In this document: in pieces, positions 10,301 to 18,516 of the stretch
Layout: each line of letters opens with the position of its first letter
Numbering within the stretch: the stretch's first letter is position 1
Source: Mycolicibacter kumamotonensis
Lineage (GTDB): Bacteria; Actinomycetota; Actinomycetes; Mycobacteriales; Mycobacteriaceae
Assembly (NCBI RefSeq): GCF_002086285.1
Contig: NZ_MVHU01000020.1
Location: 1-64,000, forward strand
Direction of reading: 5' to 3'
DNA: 64,000 nucleotides
Position numbers and translations under genes: made by a program
The notes under the pieces: model-generated
Seen by the model: the letters and a program-made list of their open reading frames with translations, nothing else
The model's database searches: none
What the model was told of the DNA's origin: nothing

Positions 10301-12983
10301 GCACGGTATCGGCGACGGTTTGATAGGCGTCGTTGGAGCCGGTACCGGTCATGTAGGTCACCAACTGTGCGGGCACCTTGCCATCAAGAATGGTGAGGAC
10401 TTCGTCAGCGACGTTGAACGCCGCGTTGAGTTTCTCGAAGTCAGTCTCTCGTCCGGCAACGTGGGCCCCGAGGATCTCTCCACCGGTAGCTGTGAAAGTG
10501 TTGAGGGCCTTGACGGCGTCACCCCATGCGATGGCGTCGGAGAGATGGCTGATACCCGTCTTCACCTCAGCGGCGTCGGTCAGCAGGCCCGCGAGAGTCT
10601 TCTTGTCCGCTCGGTAGTTCCCCGAAAGCTTCTTCAGGCCCTTGTGCAAATTCGTGAAGCGGTCTTGTAACTCGGCTAGTGGTGCGCTCAGCGCTTCTGG
10701 CGCGAAAACGGGGGACGCCTTTGCCTCCGCTTCGTTCAAGGCCCTGATGCGCTCACGCATTACAGCAGCAGCTGCGCGCGCCTCGGTCAAGCCGGAGCGT
10801 GTGAACCATCGACGGTCGGGAAGAGCGTTGTGCGAACGCAGCCTGACAAGCCGCATCAAGCGATCTGCATCAGCGAAGGTCGACGGCGGCGCGAGCCCGA
10901 TGCTGTCGGCTAACGCGGATAGTGCGTTGAGTCGCTGATCCAGCATCCGCGCTTGGGCCTCGAAGCGATCAGCTGTCGCCATCAAGTCGCGAGCCGGCAT
11001 TGTGTGAATTTCTACCGGGAAAGGACTGGCGCCTACCGGCGGAGGTTCCGGTGGCATCGTCGCCAGATCTGGAAACGATGTCCATGCAACGCCCCCGACC
11101 TTGACCACGGTCTCCTCCGCAACCCGCAAATGCGCAAGCTGACGCCCTAGATCGGCCCGCAGTGAATCCAGCGGCACCGTGCTTTCGGCGGTGAGCCACT
11201 GATCCATCACCCCGGCGGGGCGCGGGCCATGCTGGTGCTGGATAAGAGCCAGCAGCTGCGGCGCATCAGACGGTTTGGTGAGACAAAAAGCATCGACCAG
11301 CTCGGTGTTGAGCGCAACCGTGCTGCGCAACTCCTCAAGCGCGGACTTTGCGTGGTACAGGCGCACTTCCAAAGACTGGTCGTCAATGACTTCACGCCAA
11401 AGGAAGGAGTTTCCCTGCACCGCAGGCCGCCACGCGCGTACCAGTTTAGAGAGCGTTTCCTGGATTCCGACATAGTCAGCCTCTGACAAGCCAGTCGGAT
11501 CTGTTTCGGGTACCGGCGCGATCGGCGCTGCAGCCAAATTCGCACACAACCCCAAAACCTTGTGTAGCGGCATGTTAAGCGGTTTGCGAACCTCATTCAT
11601 CGCGGTCGCATATTGGTTGAGTTGGTCGCGACGGTCCCTCACGCCCAGCCGAGTGGCACCCGGCATCGCAACAGGAGGTTTCACGACGTTGTCGAGTGTG
11701 TTGAGTAGCTCGGTTGCCACTTCTTTGCGGTTCGCCTTGTGCGAGTGCAGTTCCAACAAGTATGAGCCGAGTCCAACCGAGGCAAGACGATTTCGCACGA
11801 CCTCAAGGGCCGCCATCTTTTCCGATACGAATAGCACGGTTTTGCCCGCATGCAGGAGTGCGCCAATCATGTTCGCGATCGTCTGCGACTTGCCCGTGCC
11901 TGGTGGACCATCCATGACGAACGTCTTGCCTGCGAGAGCTGCAGCCACTGCCGCCCGCTGGGAAGAATCTGCGTCAAGTACGAGAGGCGTGAGTTCAGGA
12001 GGAGCAGCCCGGTCAATATCGGCGTCCTCAAGCCGATCAAACTGAAATGCTGCCGATTGCTGCGACGGATCGGATGTTGCCAGGGCTCGTACGATGGGGT
12101 GCTCGAGAATCCTGGCTTCGTTATCCAGAAGATCCCTGAACATGGCCTCCTTCGTGAAGGAGAATGTCGATAGGTATGTGGTCTCGCGTAGCGTCCATCC
12201 GGTGAAAGCGTCATGGTTTGCGAGCACAGACCGTATCGCGGTAAGCGTCTCTGAAACCGACAGGTTATCGATTTCCTCGATGGCGGGCAGGTCAATCCCG
12301 AATTCTTTCAACCGAAGCGCCAGCGCTGGATTCAGTACGGCGTCATCTTCACCGACCGTAATGAGTGGCGTTGACTTTGGCCCATTAGGAAGCAACTTCA
12401 CCGGGACAAGGAGCAGCGGAGACACCATCTCCGTACCGTCTACGTCGCACCAATCTAGGATCCCGAACGCAAGGTAAAGTACCGACAGGCCTCTATCAAT
12501 GAATTCCGCTGAAGCCTTTCGCATCAGGTTTCTGACCACCGCGGCGACTTCAGCATCTGGTCGAGGCGAATGGTAGAACTCGCCAGATGGTGAAGCCAAG
12601 GACTCCGGGGCAAGATCACCACGTATTGACTGCGCTTTCCCCGTTTGCAAGAGGTTGAGAGCTTGGTCTGGAGGTGGTGCGTCAATTAGCAGCGACGAGG
12701 TCTTCGAGGCACGAAACTTGATCAGCGCACTTTGTCGGGTGAGACCCACAAGTCCGTCGCGCCATGACTTGAGGGCGGCTGAGACCTCGCCTTGCCGTGC
12801 CAGCGCGGAGGGGACAGTCGCCAAGCCGCCGCCCTGCGTCGTCGGGGAAATCGAGTTAGTGGTTGCGTCGAGATCGATTGGCTGCGGAGCTTCGTCCAAG
12901 AGTTGGGAATCTGCGAACTCGAACCTGGCGTGCCTGCCATTGGACACATGGTTCGCCTGCGTGTCGTGATCCGAATCGGTCAC
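7386..12983 (-). CDS. DUF4011 / UPF1-like helicase / Vsr-type nuclease / DUF3320 fusion
   Basis: This giant protein has 1,865 residues from the GTG at 12983, which follows AAGGAG by about seven bases; an upstream GTG at 13010 is less likely. Domains in order: DUF4011 near residues 75-290 (signature GLTRQSALIKFR); a superfamily 1 UPF1-type helicase with Walker A GPPGTGKS (about 360-366), a long coiled insertion, and Walker B FDEASQ; the C-terminal RecA-like lobe ending NVGITRARQRVEVV; a Vsr/MTES_1575-like nuclease fold with FEES, RIDIGV and GIECDGYQYH as putative catalytic elements; and a DUF3320-type C-terminus with RTGAVVERYI. Proteins of this architecture are found in bacterial defence islands. 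It is the first gene of the operon. All visible catalytic motifs are intact. DNA degradation driven by helicase loading is the inferred activity. Confidence 0.93.
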   Translation of the reverse strand: MTDSDHDTQANHVSNGRHARFEFADSQLLDEAPQPIDLDATTNSISPTTQGGGLATVPSALARQGEVSAALKSWRDGLVGLTRQSALIKFRASKTSSLLIDAPPPDQALNLLQTGKAQSIRGDLAPESLASPSGEFYHSPRPDAEVAAVVRNLMRKASAEFIDRGLSVLYLAFGILDWCDVDGTEMVSPLLLVPVKLLPNGPKSTPLITVGEDDAVLNPALALRLKEFGIDLPAIEEIDNLSVSETLTAIRSVLANHDAFTGWTLRETTYLSTFSFTKEAMFRDLLDNEARILEHPIVRALATSDPSQQSAAFQFDRLEDADIDRAAPPELTPLVLDADSSQRAAVAAALAGKTFVMDGPPGTGKSQTIANMIGALLHAGKTVLFVSEKMAALEVVRNRLASVGLGSYLLELHSHKANRKEVATELLNTLDNVVKPPVAMPGATRLGVRDRRDQLNQYATAMNEVRKPLNMPLHKVLGLCANLAAAPIAPVPETDPTGLSEADYVGIQETLSKLVRAWRPAVQGNSFLWREVIDDQSLEVRLYHAKSALEELRSTVALNTELVDAFCLTKPSDAPQLLALIQHQHGPRPAGVMDQWLTAESTVPLDSLRADLGRQLAHLRVAEETVVKVGGVAWTSFPDLATMPPEPPPVGASPFPVEIHTMPARDLMATADRFEAQARMLDQRLNALSALADSIGLAPPSTFADADRLMRLVRLRSHNALPDRRWFTRSGLTEARAAAAVMRERIRALNEAEAKASPVFAPEALSAPLAELQDRFTNLHKGLKKLSGNYRADKKTLAGLLTDAAEVKTGISHLSDAIAWGDAVKALNTFTATGGEILGAHVAGRETDFEKLNAAFNVADEVLTILDGKVPAQLVTYMTGTGSNDAYQTVADTVRHDFDEWKSGLQVSPAATGRPELLIGAIREAINWLTAHVSPLRRAADRVGAVAAVAAGGADSLADANNLLALVDDAQRAAVEIRRGEPAYRNTFGDHFDFSETNLESLDEAMTWATHLRYLAGGPLTTDQVKAIAGSSLVEALGPAHEKWVNTCGRVVEAFAPSRQRELMTEFDDYNDAVELLDAFREDSVGQQEWFEYRRAYADLARRGLDVAVDFCIEKRLAEQDVPSVINRALLRGWCDAVIQGDERLRPLLAADREALVAEYRQLDSDLIKAATADIILAVNARRPVNTMIGEPGVIRREGSKQRKHLPVRELMLRAGNATRSIKPVFMMSPLAVSQYLPPEMEFDIVIFDEASQVTPGDAINCIYRGKALILAGDDKQLPPTSFFDRSTDDDEDETDVKDFQSVLELAKASGAFNNLGLRWHYRSRHEDLIAFSNYKFYGGQLVTFPSAQAEGEDVGIEFFHAHGMYRRGGGAFNPIEAAKVAERVIEHFTKHPELTLGVVTFSVAQADAVQSAIDEARVSRRDLDRFFDTDDRLRGFFIRALEQVQGDERDVIIFSIGYGPDEAGKISTNFGALNKDKGWRRLNVGITRARQRVEVVASMRAREIPPSTNENVDYLRSYLEYAERGPQVLAVPYSPSGRDPESPFEESVLAVIRGWGYVVEPQVGAAGYRIDIGVRHPAYPGMFAIGIECDGYQYHSAPAARDRDRLREQILVGLGWRLHRIWGTAWYRDRLAEEARLRAAIEEAIAAPLDNRSKKTLPLDRPIIETEQAEIADTPNWTTEYRPAPATPIPHFVDPGEAGSHLHMVEAIQVLVEHEGPVHIEVAHERLREWWNIGRIGSNIRNNIDRAIQRAQVVRDGDFLMLPGRQVSMVRVPAGNTARKAEHVHLEELGMAVVLTVQDVGAVSRTEVVQCVARVFGWTRTGAVVERYIGDAIDHLVVGGRIAISGDDTLTLSSVQQSSPGIVL

Positions 12984-13090
12984 CGTGAACTCCTTGAGGA
13001 CAGATCTCACCGACGATATCGGTGGCGCTATCGACGAGCTTAGATCCGGTCACTGACACTTTCGCCCGGAGTCACGGAAAACAAGACGCG

Positions 13091-13558
13091 TCACGCCACC
13101 CGCGGCAGATCCCGCTCCGCGCTGTGCTCCCGCGGCGCCGTCCCACGCGCCCCCGGCGCCCACCCGACATACGTCAGATACAGCCCCAGCAGCGCGAACG
13201 CCACGTACACGACCCGCCACAGGTTCACCGCGCCCATCCAGTCGGCCGGAACCGACAGGACCGTCGCCGGAAACGCCACCAGCAAGAACCCCTTCACCGC
13301 AGTCAGCCAGCCCAGCGCGGAGACGCTGAACGCCGCCACCCCGCGCCAGTACGGGTGCAAGGCGATCACCACCAGGCCGGCCAGCAAGGTGAACGCGCCC
13401 GCCACCCACGACCAGAGCCAATCGTCGCCGACCTCGGCGAGGCGCGTCCACAGCTCCGAGCCCTGCACGGCAGCAGTCAAGCAGAGGACGGCCAAGAACG
13501 GGCCGACCACCCGGGCGAACATCCGAGTGGTGTTTTGGGATTGAATCGAGGTACTCAT
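13091..13558 (-). CDS. four-helix membrane protein
   Basis: This encodes 155 residues from an ATG preceded by GGAAGGACGAAACG. Four hydrophobic stretches are visible: about residues 15-33, 48-67, 78-97 and 110-130. The loops are short, and the tail is positively charged and probably cytoplasmic. There is no signal peptidase site or catalytic motif. It lies on the same strand as the helicase operon. The gap of about 110 bp and its more GC-rich, mycobacterium-like codon use suggest it belongs to the host chromosome and marks the right edge of the island. Its function is not recognised. Confidence 0.75.
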   Translation of the reverse strand: MSTSIQSQNTTRMFARVVGPFLAVLCLTAAVQGSELWTRLAEVGDDWLWSWVAGAFTLLAGLVVIALHPYWRGVAAFSVSALGWLTAVKGFLLVAFPATVLSVPADWMGAVNLWRVVYVAFALLGLYLTYVGWAPGARGTAPREHSAERDLPRVA

Positions 13559-13745
13559 CGTTTCGTCCTTCCCGAGCGTCCCCCTTAACCGCCATTGTCC
13601 TCCCTAAATCGCGGTTGTGCCGCGATCTGGCGCGCCGCTGAACAGCCACCGCAAGCCCATCGAGCATGTCGGTACCGCCCGGGAACATAACCCCGTGACC
13701 TCAGCTCGATCCGCTCCAGTCGCCACTGCGCACCCGGGCCATCAG

Positions 13746-14501
13746 ATGGAGTTCGCGTACGTCGATGAGTCCGGAGACACTGGTGCAGCGGGTACGCGGA
13801 CGTTCACGTTGGGGTGCGTCTTGGTACCGGTCGACGACTGGTTCGCAAGATTTGACCAACTGGTCACGATGCGCCGCGAGATCCGTGACGCCTATCTGTT
13901 GCCCATGCGGCAGGAGGCGAAAGCGAATCAGATGGTGGGGGTCAAGAAGATCTACCGAGAACTGGGACTTGGCGATGGCCAGGTCCGGGACATCTACCAG
14001 CGTCACATGCGCGCGGCAGCGCAGATCGCCTCCGGGGTCTTCGCCATCGTCATCCGCAAAGACCTCCTGGCCAAACCCGACTTGGACGTTTTTGACATTT
14101 CCTGGCGGTATCTGCTTGAACGCCTTCGTAAGCGCACCGAGGAGTCAGGAACGCCGATCATGGTGATCCATGACATCGGCCAGGACGACGCGATCCGCAA
14201 GCTTCTCCGTCGATTCCGACGACTTACCTGGACGGCCGCCGGAGCGCGCGTTTCTGCCCCCCTCATCATCGAAGACCCCGTCCCCCGCGATTCGCAGCAT
14301 TCTTATTTCATCCAGCTCGCCGACCTTGCGGCGTATGCAGCCTCCGCGAGAGCCTTACCGCGAACCGGTCGAACCACCACCATCTGCAACGACGAAATGT
14401 GGCAACTGCTGAAACCCGTGCACGTAACGCGAGTCTCCCAGCGCGGCGACGGTCTATACGTTTTCCCTACAAATGAAAGGGGCCCCTTGCGGGGCCCTTG
14501 A
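13746..14501 (+). CDS. DUF3800 protein (RNase H-like fold)
   Basis: This encodes 251 residues from the ATG at 13746, placed directly before the family hallmark EFAYVDESGD. A GTG at 13695 in frame would add 17 residues. Further family marks are FTLGCVLVPVDDW near residue 20 and the C-terminal QLADLAAYAASA helix. DUF3800 proteins have an RNase H-like fold with acidic residues in the DESGD motif and a late D, and are often found near phage and defence genes; their reaction is not settled. The gene is divergent from the membrane protein gene and ends inside a hairpin that can act as terminator. Its place next to the helicase island may be meaningful. Confidence 0.85.
   Translation: MEFAYVDESGDTGAAGTRTFTLGCVLVPVDDWFARFDQLVTMRREIRDAYLLPMRQEAKANQMVGVKKIYRELGLGDGQVRDIYQRHMRAAAQIASGVFAIVIRKDLLAKPDLDVFDISWRYLLERLRKRTEESGTPIMVIHDIGQDDAIRKLLRRFRRLTWTAAGARVSAPLIIEDPVPRDSQHSYFIQLADLAAYAASARALPRTGRTTTICNDEMWQLLKPVHVTRVSQRGDGLYVFPTNERGPLRGP
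14477..14499. terminator. GC-rich hairpin overlapping the DUF3800 stop codon
   Basis: The arms AAGGGGCCCC and GGGGCCCTT pair around a TTGC loop, with one unpaired G. The 3' arm covers the codons just before the TGA. There is no long T run, which is common for mycobacterial terminators. The loop (TTGC) and the GGGCC-rich arms resemble the perfect hairpin near 36,600. Confidence 0.6.
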
Positions 14502-14644
14502 CGGCTAACCTACCCCGGCCATGCGACCGATTCAGCTAGCAGTGTTCAGCATACCCGGTTCGATGCGTCCAGACACGTATATGCACGAATAGGCGGCCTG
14601 AGTACAGTCGGTGCATCAACCACCATCCCGGGAGCACACCTGAC

Positions 14645-15424
14645 ATGGCCGCCTCCCGCAAACGTCCCCTCAGCGCCCTGATCACCCGAGTGACCATCGC
14701 GGTCGTCGTCGCAGCGATCCTGGTGGCCACCATCTGGGCCAGTCGTGCCCACCCGGTGCGCAACCCCATCCCGATTCCGGCGGCCAAAACGATCGGACCC
14801 GGCATCGGCATCAACGTCACCCCCACCGACGGCTCCGACAACATCAGTTGCACAACAGGATTTCTGGTGCACACCAAGGACAACCGGCCGGCGCTGCTAT
14901 CCGCCGGGCACTGCAACAAGCCCGGCGGGCCCGCCGCGGTGGCGATTCGTCACGGCGGGCTCTACAAATATCCGGTCGTCGGCACCTTCACCGAGACCAT
15001 CTACGACGGCAACGACTGGAACGACTTCGACATCGGACTGATCGACCTGGACCGCCCCGGCAAGATCCCGGTGACCTCCGAGATCGACGGGCATCCGGTG
15101 GTCGGCCTGGCCGAGCGCGTCGAAATCGGGGAAACCGTCTGCCATTTCGGGATCCGCAGCGGCGGCGCGATGTGCGGGCCGGTGGTCGCCGGCGAGGAGA
15201 ACAAGATCCGGTTCGCTGCGACCGCCAAGTGCGGCGACTCGGGCGGGCCGGTCTACAAAATCCGCCCCGACGGCGCGATCGAGGCGGTCGGGATCTTCAC
15301 CGCGGTGTCCAACGGCGACTACTCCGAGCCGACCTGCGACGGACCGCACACCTACTCCGTCGCGCAGCTGATCAAGCCGTGGCTGAACGCGTGGGAGCTG
15401 ACGCTGGTGACCGCGGAACCGTAG
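14645..15424 (+). CDS. secreted or membrane-anchored trypsin-like serine protease
   Basis: This encodes 259 residues from an ATG preceded by GGGAGCACACCTGAC. An N-terminal membrane helix lies at about residues 14-33 (VTIAVVVAAILVATIWA), so the protein is exported and may stay anchored. The S1-family catalytic triad is visible: His in LLSAGHC, Asp in NDFDIGLIDL, and Ser in CGDSGGPVY. Cysteines near the His and Ser motifs could form the usual disulfides. The length suits a compact single-domain chymotrypsin fold without a pro-region or PDZ domain. The substrate is unknown. It converges on selO with only 3 bp between the stops. Confidence 0.9.
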   Translation: MAASRKRPLSALITRVTIAVVVAAILVATIWASRAHPVRNPIPIPAAKTIGPGIGINVTPTDGSDNISCTTGFLVHTKDNRPALLSAGHCNKPGGPAAVAIRHGGLYKYPVVGTFTETIYDGNDWNDFDIGLIDLDRPGKIPVTSEIDGHPVVGLAERVEIGETVCHFGIRSGGAMCGPVVAGEENKIRFAATAKCGDSGGPVYKIRPDGAIEAVGIFTAVSNGDYSEPTCDGPHTYSVAQLIKPWLNAWELTLVTAEP

Positions 15425-15427
15425 GGC

Positions 15428-16855
15428 TCACGTCCCGCAGAACGTCCGGTAGTCGCCGAATTCCGGCGGCGCTGGGGCGGCGTAGTCGGCCAGGCCGTCG
15501 CGCTCGTCGTACGGCTCGGCCAGCACCTCCAGCAACTTGCGCACCGGCACGAGATCATCGCGCATCGCGGCGGTCAATGCCTGTTCCACCAGGTGATTGC
15601 GCGGAATGTAGACCGGATTGAACCGATCCATCGCGTCGACGTCAGGTTGCAGGGCCTGCCAGCGTGCCAGCCAGTCATCGAAGACCGGTGGCAGGGCAGC
15701 GGTGTCGCCGCGGCCTGCCCGCGCCAGGTTCCGGAAGAACGAGGTGTAGTCGACGGCGTTGTCTTTCATCAGTGCCAGCGTCTGATCGATCAGCGCGGCC
15801 GCTTCCACGCTGCCGGTCAGCCCGAATTTGGCCAGCATCCCGGCCGACCAGTGCCCGTGATAGCGCGGCATGAACCCTTCCAGGGTCTCCACCGCCGTCG
15901 ACAGTGCCAGCTCCTCGGTGGCGGCCAGCAGCGGCAGCAGGGTCTCGGCGAAGCGGGCCAGGTTCCACTGCGCGACCAGTGGCTGGTTGCCGTAGGCATA
16001 GCGCCCGGCGTAGTCGATGGAGCTGAACACGGTCGCCGGGTCGTAGGCGTCCATGAACGCGCACGGCCCGTAGTCGATGGTCTCCCCGGAGATCGTCATG
16101 TTGTCGGTGTTCATCACCCCATGTACGAACCCGACCAGCATCCACTGCGCCACCAGCGACGCCTGCGCCTCAACCACGGCTTCAAACAGTGCCAGGTAAG
16201 GGTTTTCGGCCTGCGCTGCCTGCGGGTGATGCCGGGCGATGGCGTGCTCGGCCAGCCGGCGCAGCAGCCCCAGATCGCCGGTGGCGCGGGCCTGCTGGGC
16301 GACGAGCTGGAAGCTGCCCACCCGCAGGTGGCTGGCGGCAATGCGGGTAAGTACCGCCCCGGGCAGCTGCGTTTCACGTTGCACTTGGGCCCCGGTGGCG
16401 ACGACAGCCAGTGAGCGGGTGGTGGGAATACCCAGGGCGTGCATGGCTTCGCTGATCAGGTACTCGCGCAGCATCGGGCCGACGACGGCCAGCCCGTCGC
16501 CGCCGCGGGCGAACGGGGTGCGCCCGGAGCCTTTGAGATGGATGTCGCGGCGGTGATCGCCGGCCAGCTCGCCGAGCAGCAGGGCGCGCCCGTCGCCGAG
16601 CAGCGGGACGTAGTTGCCGAACTGGTGTCCGGCATAGGCCTGGGCGACCGGGGTGGCGCCGTCGGGAACGCTGGTGCCGGTCAACAGCTTCAGGCCGTCC
16701 GGGCTGCGTAGCCAGTCGGGGTCGAGGCCGAGTTCTGCAGCCAGCTTTTCGTTGAGTACCAGCAGCTTCGGGTCGGCCGGGGTGGCGGCCTGCCAGGGTT
16801 GCGCGAGCTCGGGGAACTCGCGGGCGAAGTCGGCGGTCAGGAGCGGGGGTGCCAC
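15428..16855 (-). CDS. selO: SelO/YdiU family protein AMPylase
   Basis: This encodes 475 residues from a GTG. SelO pseudokinases transfer AMP from ATP to protein hydroxyl side chains and are linked to redox stress. Visible family marks are [45 protein letters not shown] with the metal-binding N and D, and [15 protein letters not shown]. The C-terminus YRTFCGT is the usual bacterial ending and has cysteine, not selenocysteine. Length is normal for the family. A copy of its last 100 bases is found near 20,588-20,685, which shows that this 3' end has taken part in a duplication. Confidence 0.95.
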   Translation of the reverse strand: MAPPLLTADFAREFPELAQPWQAATPADPKLLVLNEKLAAELGLDPDWLRSPDGLKLLTGTSVPDGATPVAQAYAGHQFGNYVPLLGDGRALLLGELAGDHRRDIHLKGSGRTPFARGGDGLAVVGPMLREYLISEAMHALGIPTTRSLAVVATGAQVQRETQLPGAVLTRIAASHLRVGSFQLVAQQARATGDLGLLRRLAEHAIARHHPQAAQAENPYLALFEAVVEAQASLVAQWMLVGFVHGVMNTDNMTISGETIDYGPCAFMDAYDPATVFSSIDYAGRYAYGNQPLVAQWNLARFAETLLPLLAATEELALSTAVETLEGFMPRYHGHWSAGMLAKFGLTGSVEAAALIDQTLALMKDNAVDYTSFFRNLARAGRGDTAALPPVFDDWLARWQALQPDVDAMDRFNPVYIPRNHLVEQALTAAMRDDLVPVRKLLEVLAEPYDERDGLADYAAPAPPEFGDYRTFCGT

Positions 16856-16926
16856 TCCGCCAGCCTACGGGGAGATCGGTCGCCGTCCAGGTTCGTGCCA
16901 CGTCCACCACTTCCGTACCTGCGCCG

Positions 16927-17238
16927 TCAGGGTGTGTGAGGTGTGGATCGGATAGCCGTGGCGATATCGCGACGTGGGCTACCCGCGCTGCGCTGCGCCG
17001 AGCTGGTGGTAGTTCGCGGGGTCATTCTTTCAGAGGGCACCGACACGGTCGGCTCACCGGCGGGCTCGCGCGCCAGTGCTTGCTTTCGCCGCTCCTCACC
17101 CTCGGCTACCTGCTGCAAGATCTCGCGTCGCCGCTGCTCTTGCGCCGCACGGATTCTGTCGGCACGCGCTGACGCAATCGATCTGTGCCACTCCCGTTGC
17201 GGCTGAGGTTCGCCGATCCAGCCCCGCTCGGCGGTCAT
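16927..17238 (-). CDS. small charged hypothetical protein
   Basis: This encodes 103 residues. Its ATG overlaps the stop codon of the upstream frameshifted gene as ATGA, so the two look coupled. The middle (about residues 20-60) is a strongly charged helix rich in R, E and Q (RIRAAQEQRRREILQQVAEGEERRKQ), probably a coiled coil. The C-terminal third is low-complexity and rich in S, T, R and P. There is no signal peptide or membrane helix. The family is not recognised. The coupling and helical pattern support a real gene, but the product is unknown. Confidence 0.5.
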   Translation of the reverse strand: MTAERGWIGEPQPQREWHRSIASARADRIRAAQEQRRREILQQVAEGEERRKQALAREPAGEPTVSVPSERMTPRTTTSSAQRSAGSPRRDIATAIRSTPHTP

Positions 17239-17562
17239 TGGGCCTCAATCGGATTCGCAGGCCACAGCCTGGCGCGTAGTTGTCGACGACTCTCCGCTCG
17301 CACCTCAACCTGCCGCTGCGCAGCAGCTACCCCGAGATGCAGGTATTGGTGCTGAATCTTGTGCATCTCTTTTGCCGCAACCAGGGTCAGGTACGGGTTC
17401 CCGTACTTGCGCCTGGCGTAGGCCAGCAACTCGGCATCGCTGAGGCGGCCGAGCCGGTCACGGTACGCAGGCCGGAGATACTTCACGTGCGCCTCGCTTT
17501 CGACAGGTGGCTCCGAACTCGGCCGCCAACTTTCGCAACAGATCCCAGTCCAGTTCGGACAT
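17235..17562 (-). pseudogene. small hypothetical gene with an apparent frameshift
   Basis: A good start (ATG at 17562 after GGGAAGGCGAT) opens a frame, MSELDWDLLRKLAAEFGATCRKRGA, that stops at 17458. The adjoining frame, open from about 17486 to 17235, continues as VKYLRPAYRDRLGRLSDAELLAYARRKYG and ends EAQ. Neither piece alone looks complete. Joined by a one-base shift near 17,480-17,490, they give a compact protein of about 108 residues. The second piece could start on its own at the GTG at 17486. The downstream gene overlaps it as ATGA. Whether this is a true mutation, a sequencing error or two tiny genes cannot be decided here. Confidence 0.45.
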
Positions 17563-17787
17563 ATCGCCTTCCCGGCGGTGCCGCACCCGGGCATCCACCC
17601 CTTGCGCGCTGATCGCGCGCCGGCTCTTCCCCTGGGGCACCGTGCGGTGGCGGCGCGGTTGCCGGGACGACGGGCCAGGTACCCGAACGGCCGTCCACTC
17701 GTGAGCTGTGTCGAGCATAGCGGAGCACACCGACGTCGGCGATCCTGCGGCGGTGGCGTCGGTCAGGAGTGAACTGACCGATCCAGG

Positions 17788-18204
17788 TCAACGGGACTTC
17801 CCGACCACCGCCGCCCGTATCCCATGCAGCATGTCATTCGTCGCGACAACGTGTAAGCGCGTCCCGATCACCAATGCCCGATACACACTCCCGTGCAGCC
17901 CAGGAAAAGCCGCGTAGGACCGGGCGTGCACGCAGGTGCCACCACCCGGCGCGTCGCTCAGCTCGAAGTGCAGCCGATACCGCGAGAAGCGGTGCCGCCC
18001 CGTCAAACTCAGCCGCTGTTCCTCGACGCTCTCTGCCACGTCGAAGCCGGCCCGCGGTTGCGGGCCGAGCAGTGCGACAAGGGGGTTGCGCTCGGCGCCG
18101 CGCAGCAGGGACTCCACGTACCACCGCAATCCATGCCACACGGCCCGCCGCGGCGCATCCACCCGTACCGTGTGCTCGTCGATGTAGGGCAGGTTGTCGG
18201 TCAT
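17788..18204 (-). CDS. SRPBCC/polyketide-cyclase-like small protein
   Basis: This encodes 138 residues from the ATG at 18204, which has AGCGGGGGTG upstream; a GTG at 18213 is the alternative. The pattern of a short N-terminal strand (HTVRVDAPRRAVWHGL), a glycine-rich turn, alternating strands (FSRYRLHFELSDAPGGGTCVHARSYAAFPG) and a long C-terminal helix (YRALVIGTRLHVVATNDMLHGI) fits the START/SRPBCC helix-grip fold. Such proteins bind lipids or aromatic compounds. No ligand can be named. The neighbours give no pathway. Confidence 0.65.
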   Translation of the reverse strand: MTDNLPYIDEHTVRVDAPRRAVWHGLRWYVESLLRGAERNPLVALLGPQPRAGFDVAESVEEQRLSLTGRHRFSRYRLHFELSDAPGGGTCVHARSYAAFPGLHGSVYRALVIGTRLHVVATNDMLHGIRAAVVGKSR

Positions 18205-18516
18205 CTCAGTCACCCCCGCTTCTTTCCATATAGTGTGCCGAATTCAGCGGATGCCAGACAGCAGGCCTGCTCGGCCACCGCGGCCCGGGCGTGGCGGGAA
18301 AAGATACGGAAATCGCGGGCCAGCGCGAGCTGCGGGCCCGCGCCATACGCGTGTCCGCGCGCCGCGGCGATGCTGGGACAACCCAACCGGGCTCTGGTAG
18401 TCGCTCATGCCTTGTAGACGATCCCGCGGCACCGAATGTGACACCGCCGGATCGTCACACACGGCAGGCTCCGTCCGTCCTACGTAGAGACACCTCATAC
18501 GGGAAGGACCGAAACC
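18205..18516. other. intergenic stretch, no clear gene
   Basis: About 310 bases lie between the SRPBCC gene and the DoxX gene. Short frames occur on both strands, but none has a good start, ribosome site or recognisable motif. One minus-strand frame (18,244-18,416) and one plus-strand frame overlap here, and both look like shadows or decayed sequence. The last 40 bases hold the DoxX ribosome site (ACGGGAAGGACC). Confidence 0.5.

Noticed and set aside
397..12983. Call of class 1 DISARM based on the SNF2 helicase
   Set aside because: No DrmA, DrmB, DrmC or DNA methylase gene is present, so the SNF2 gene alone is not enough.
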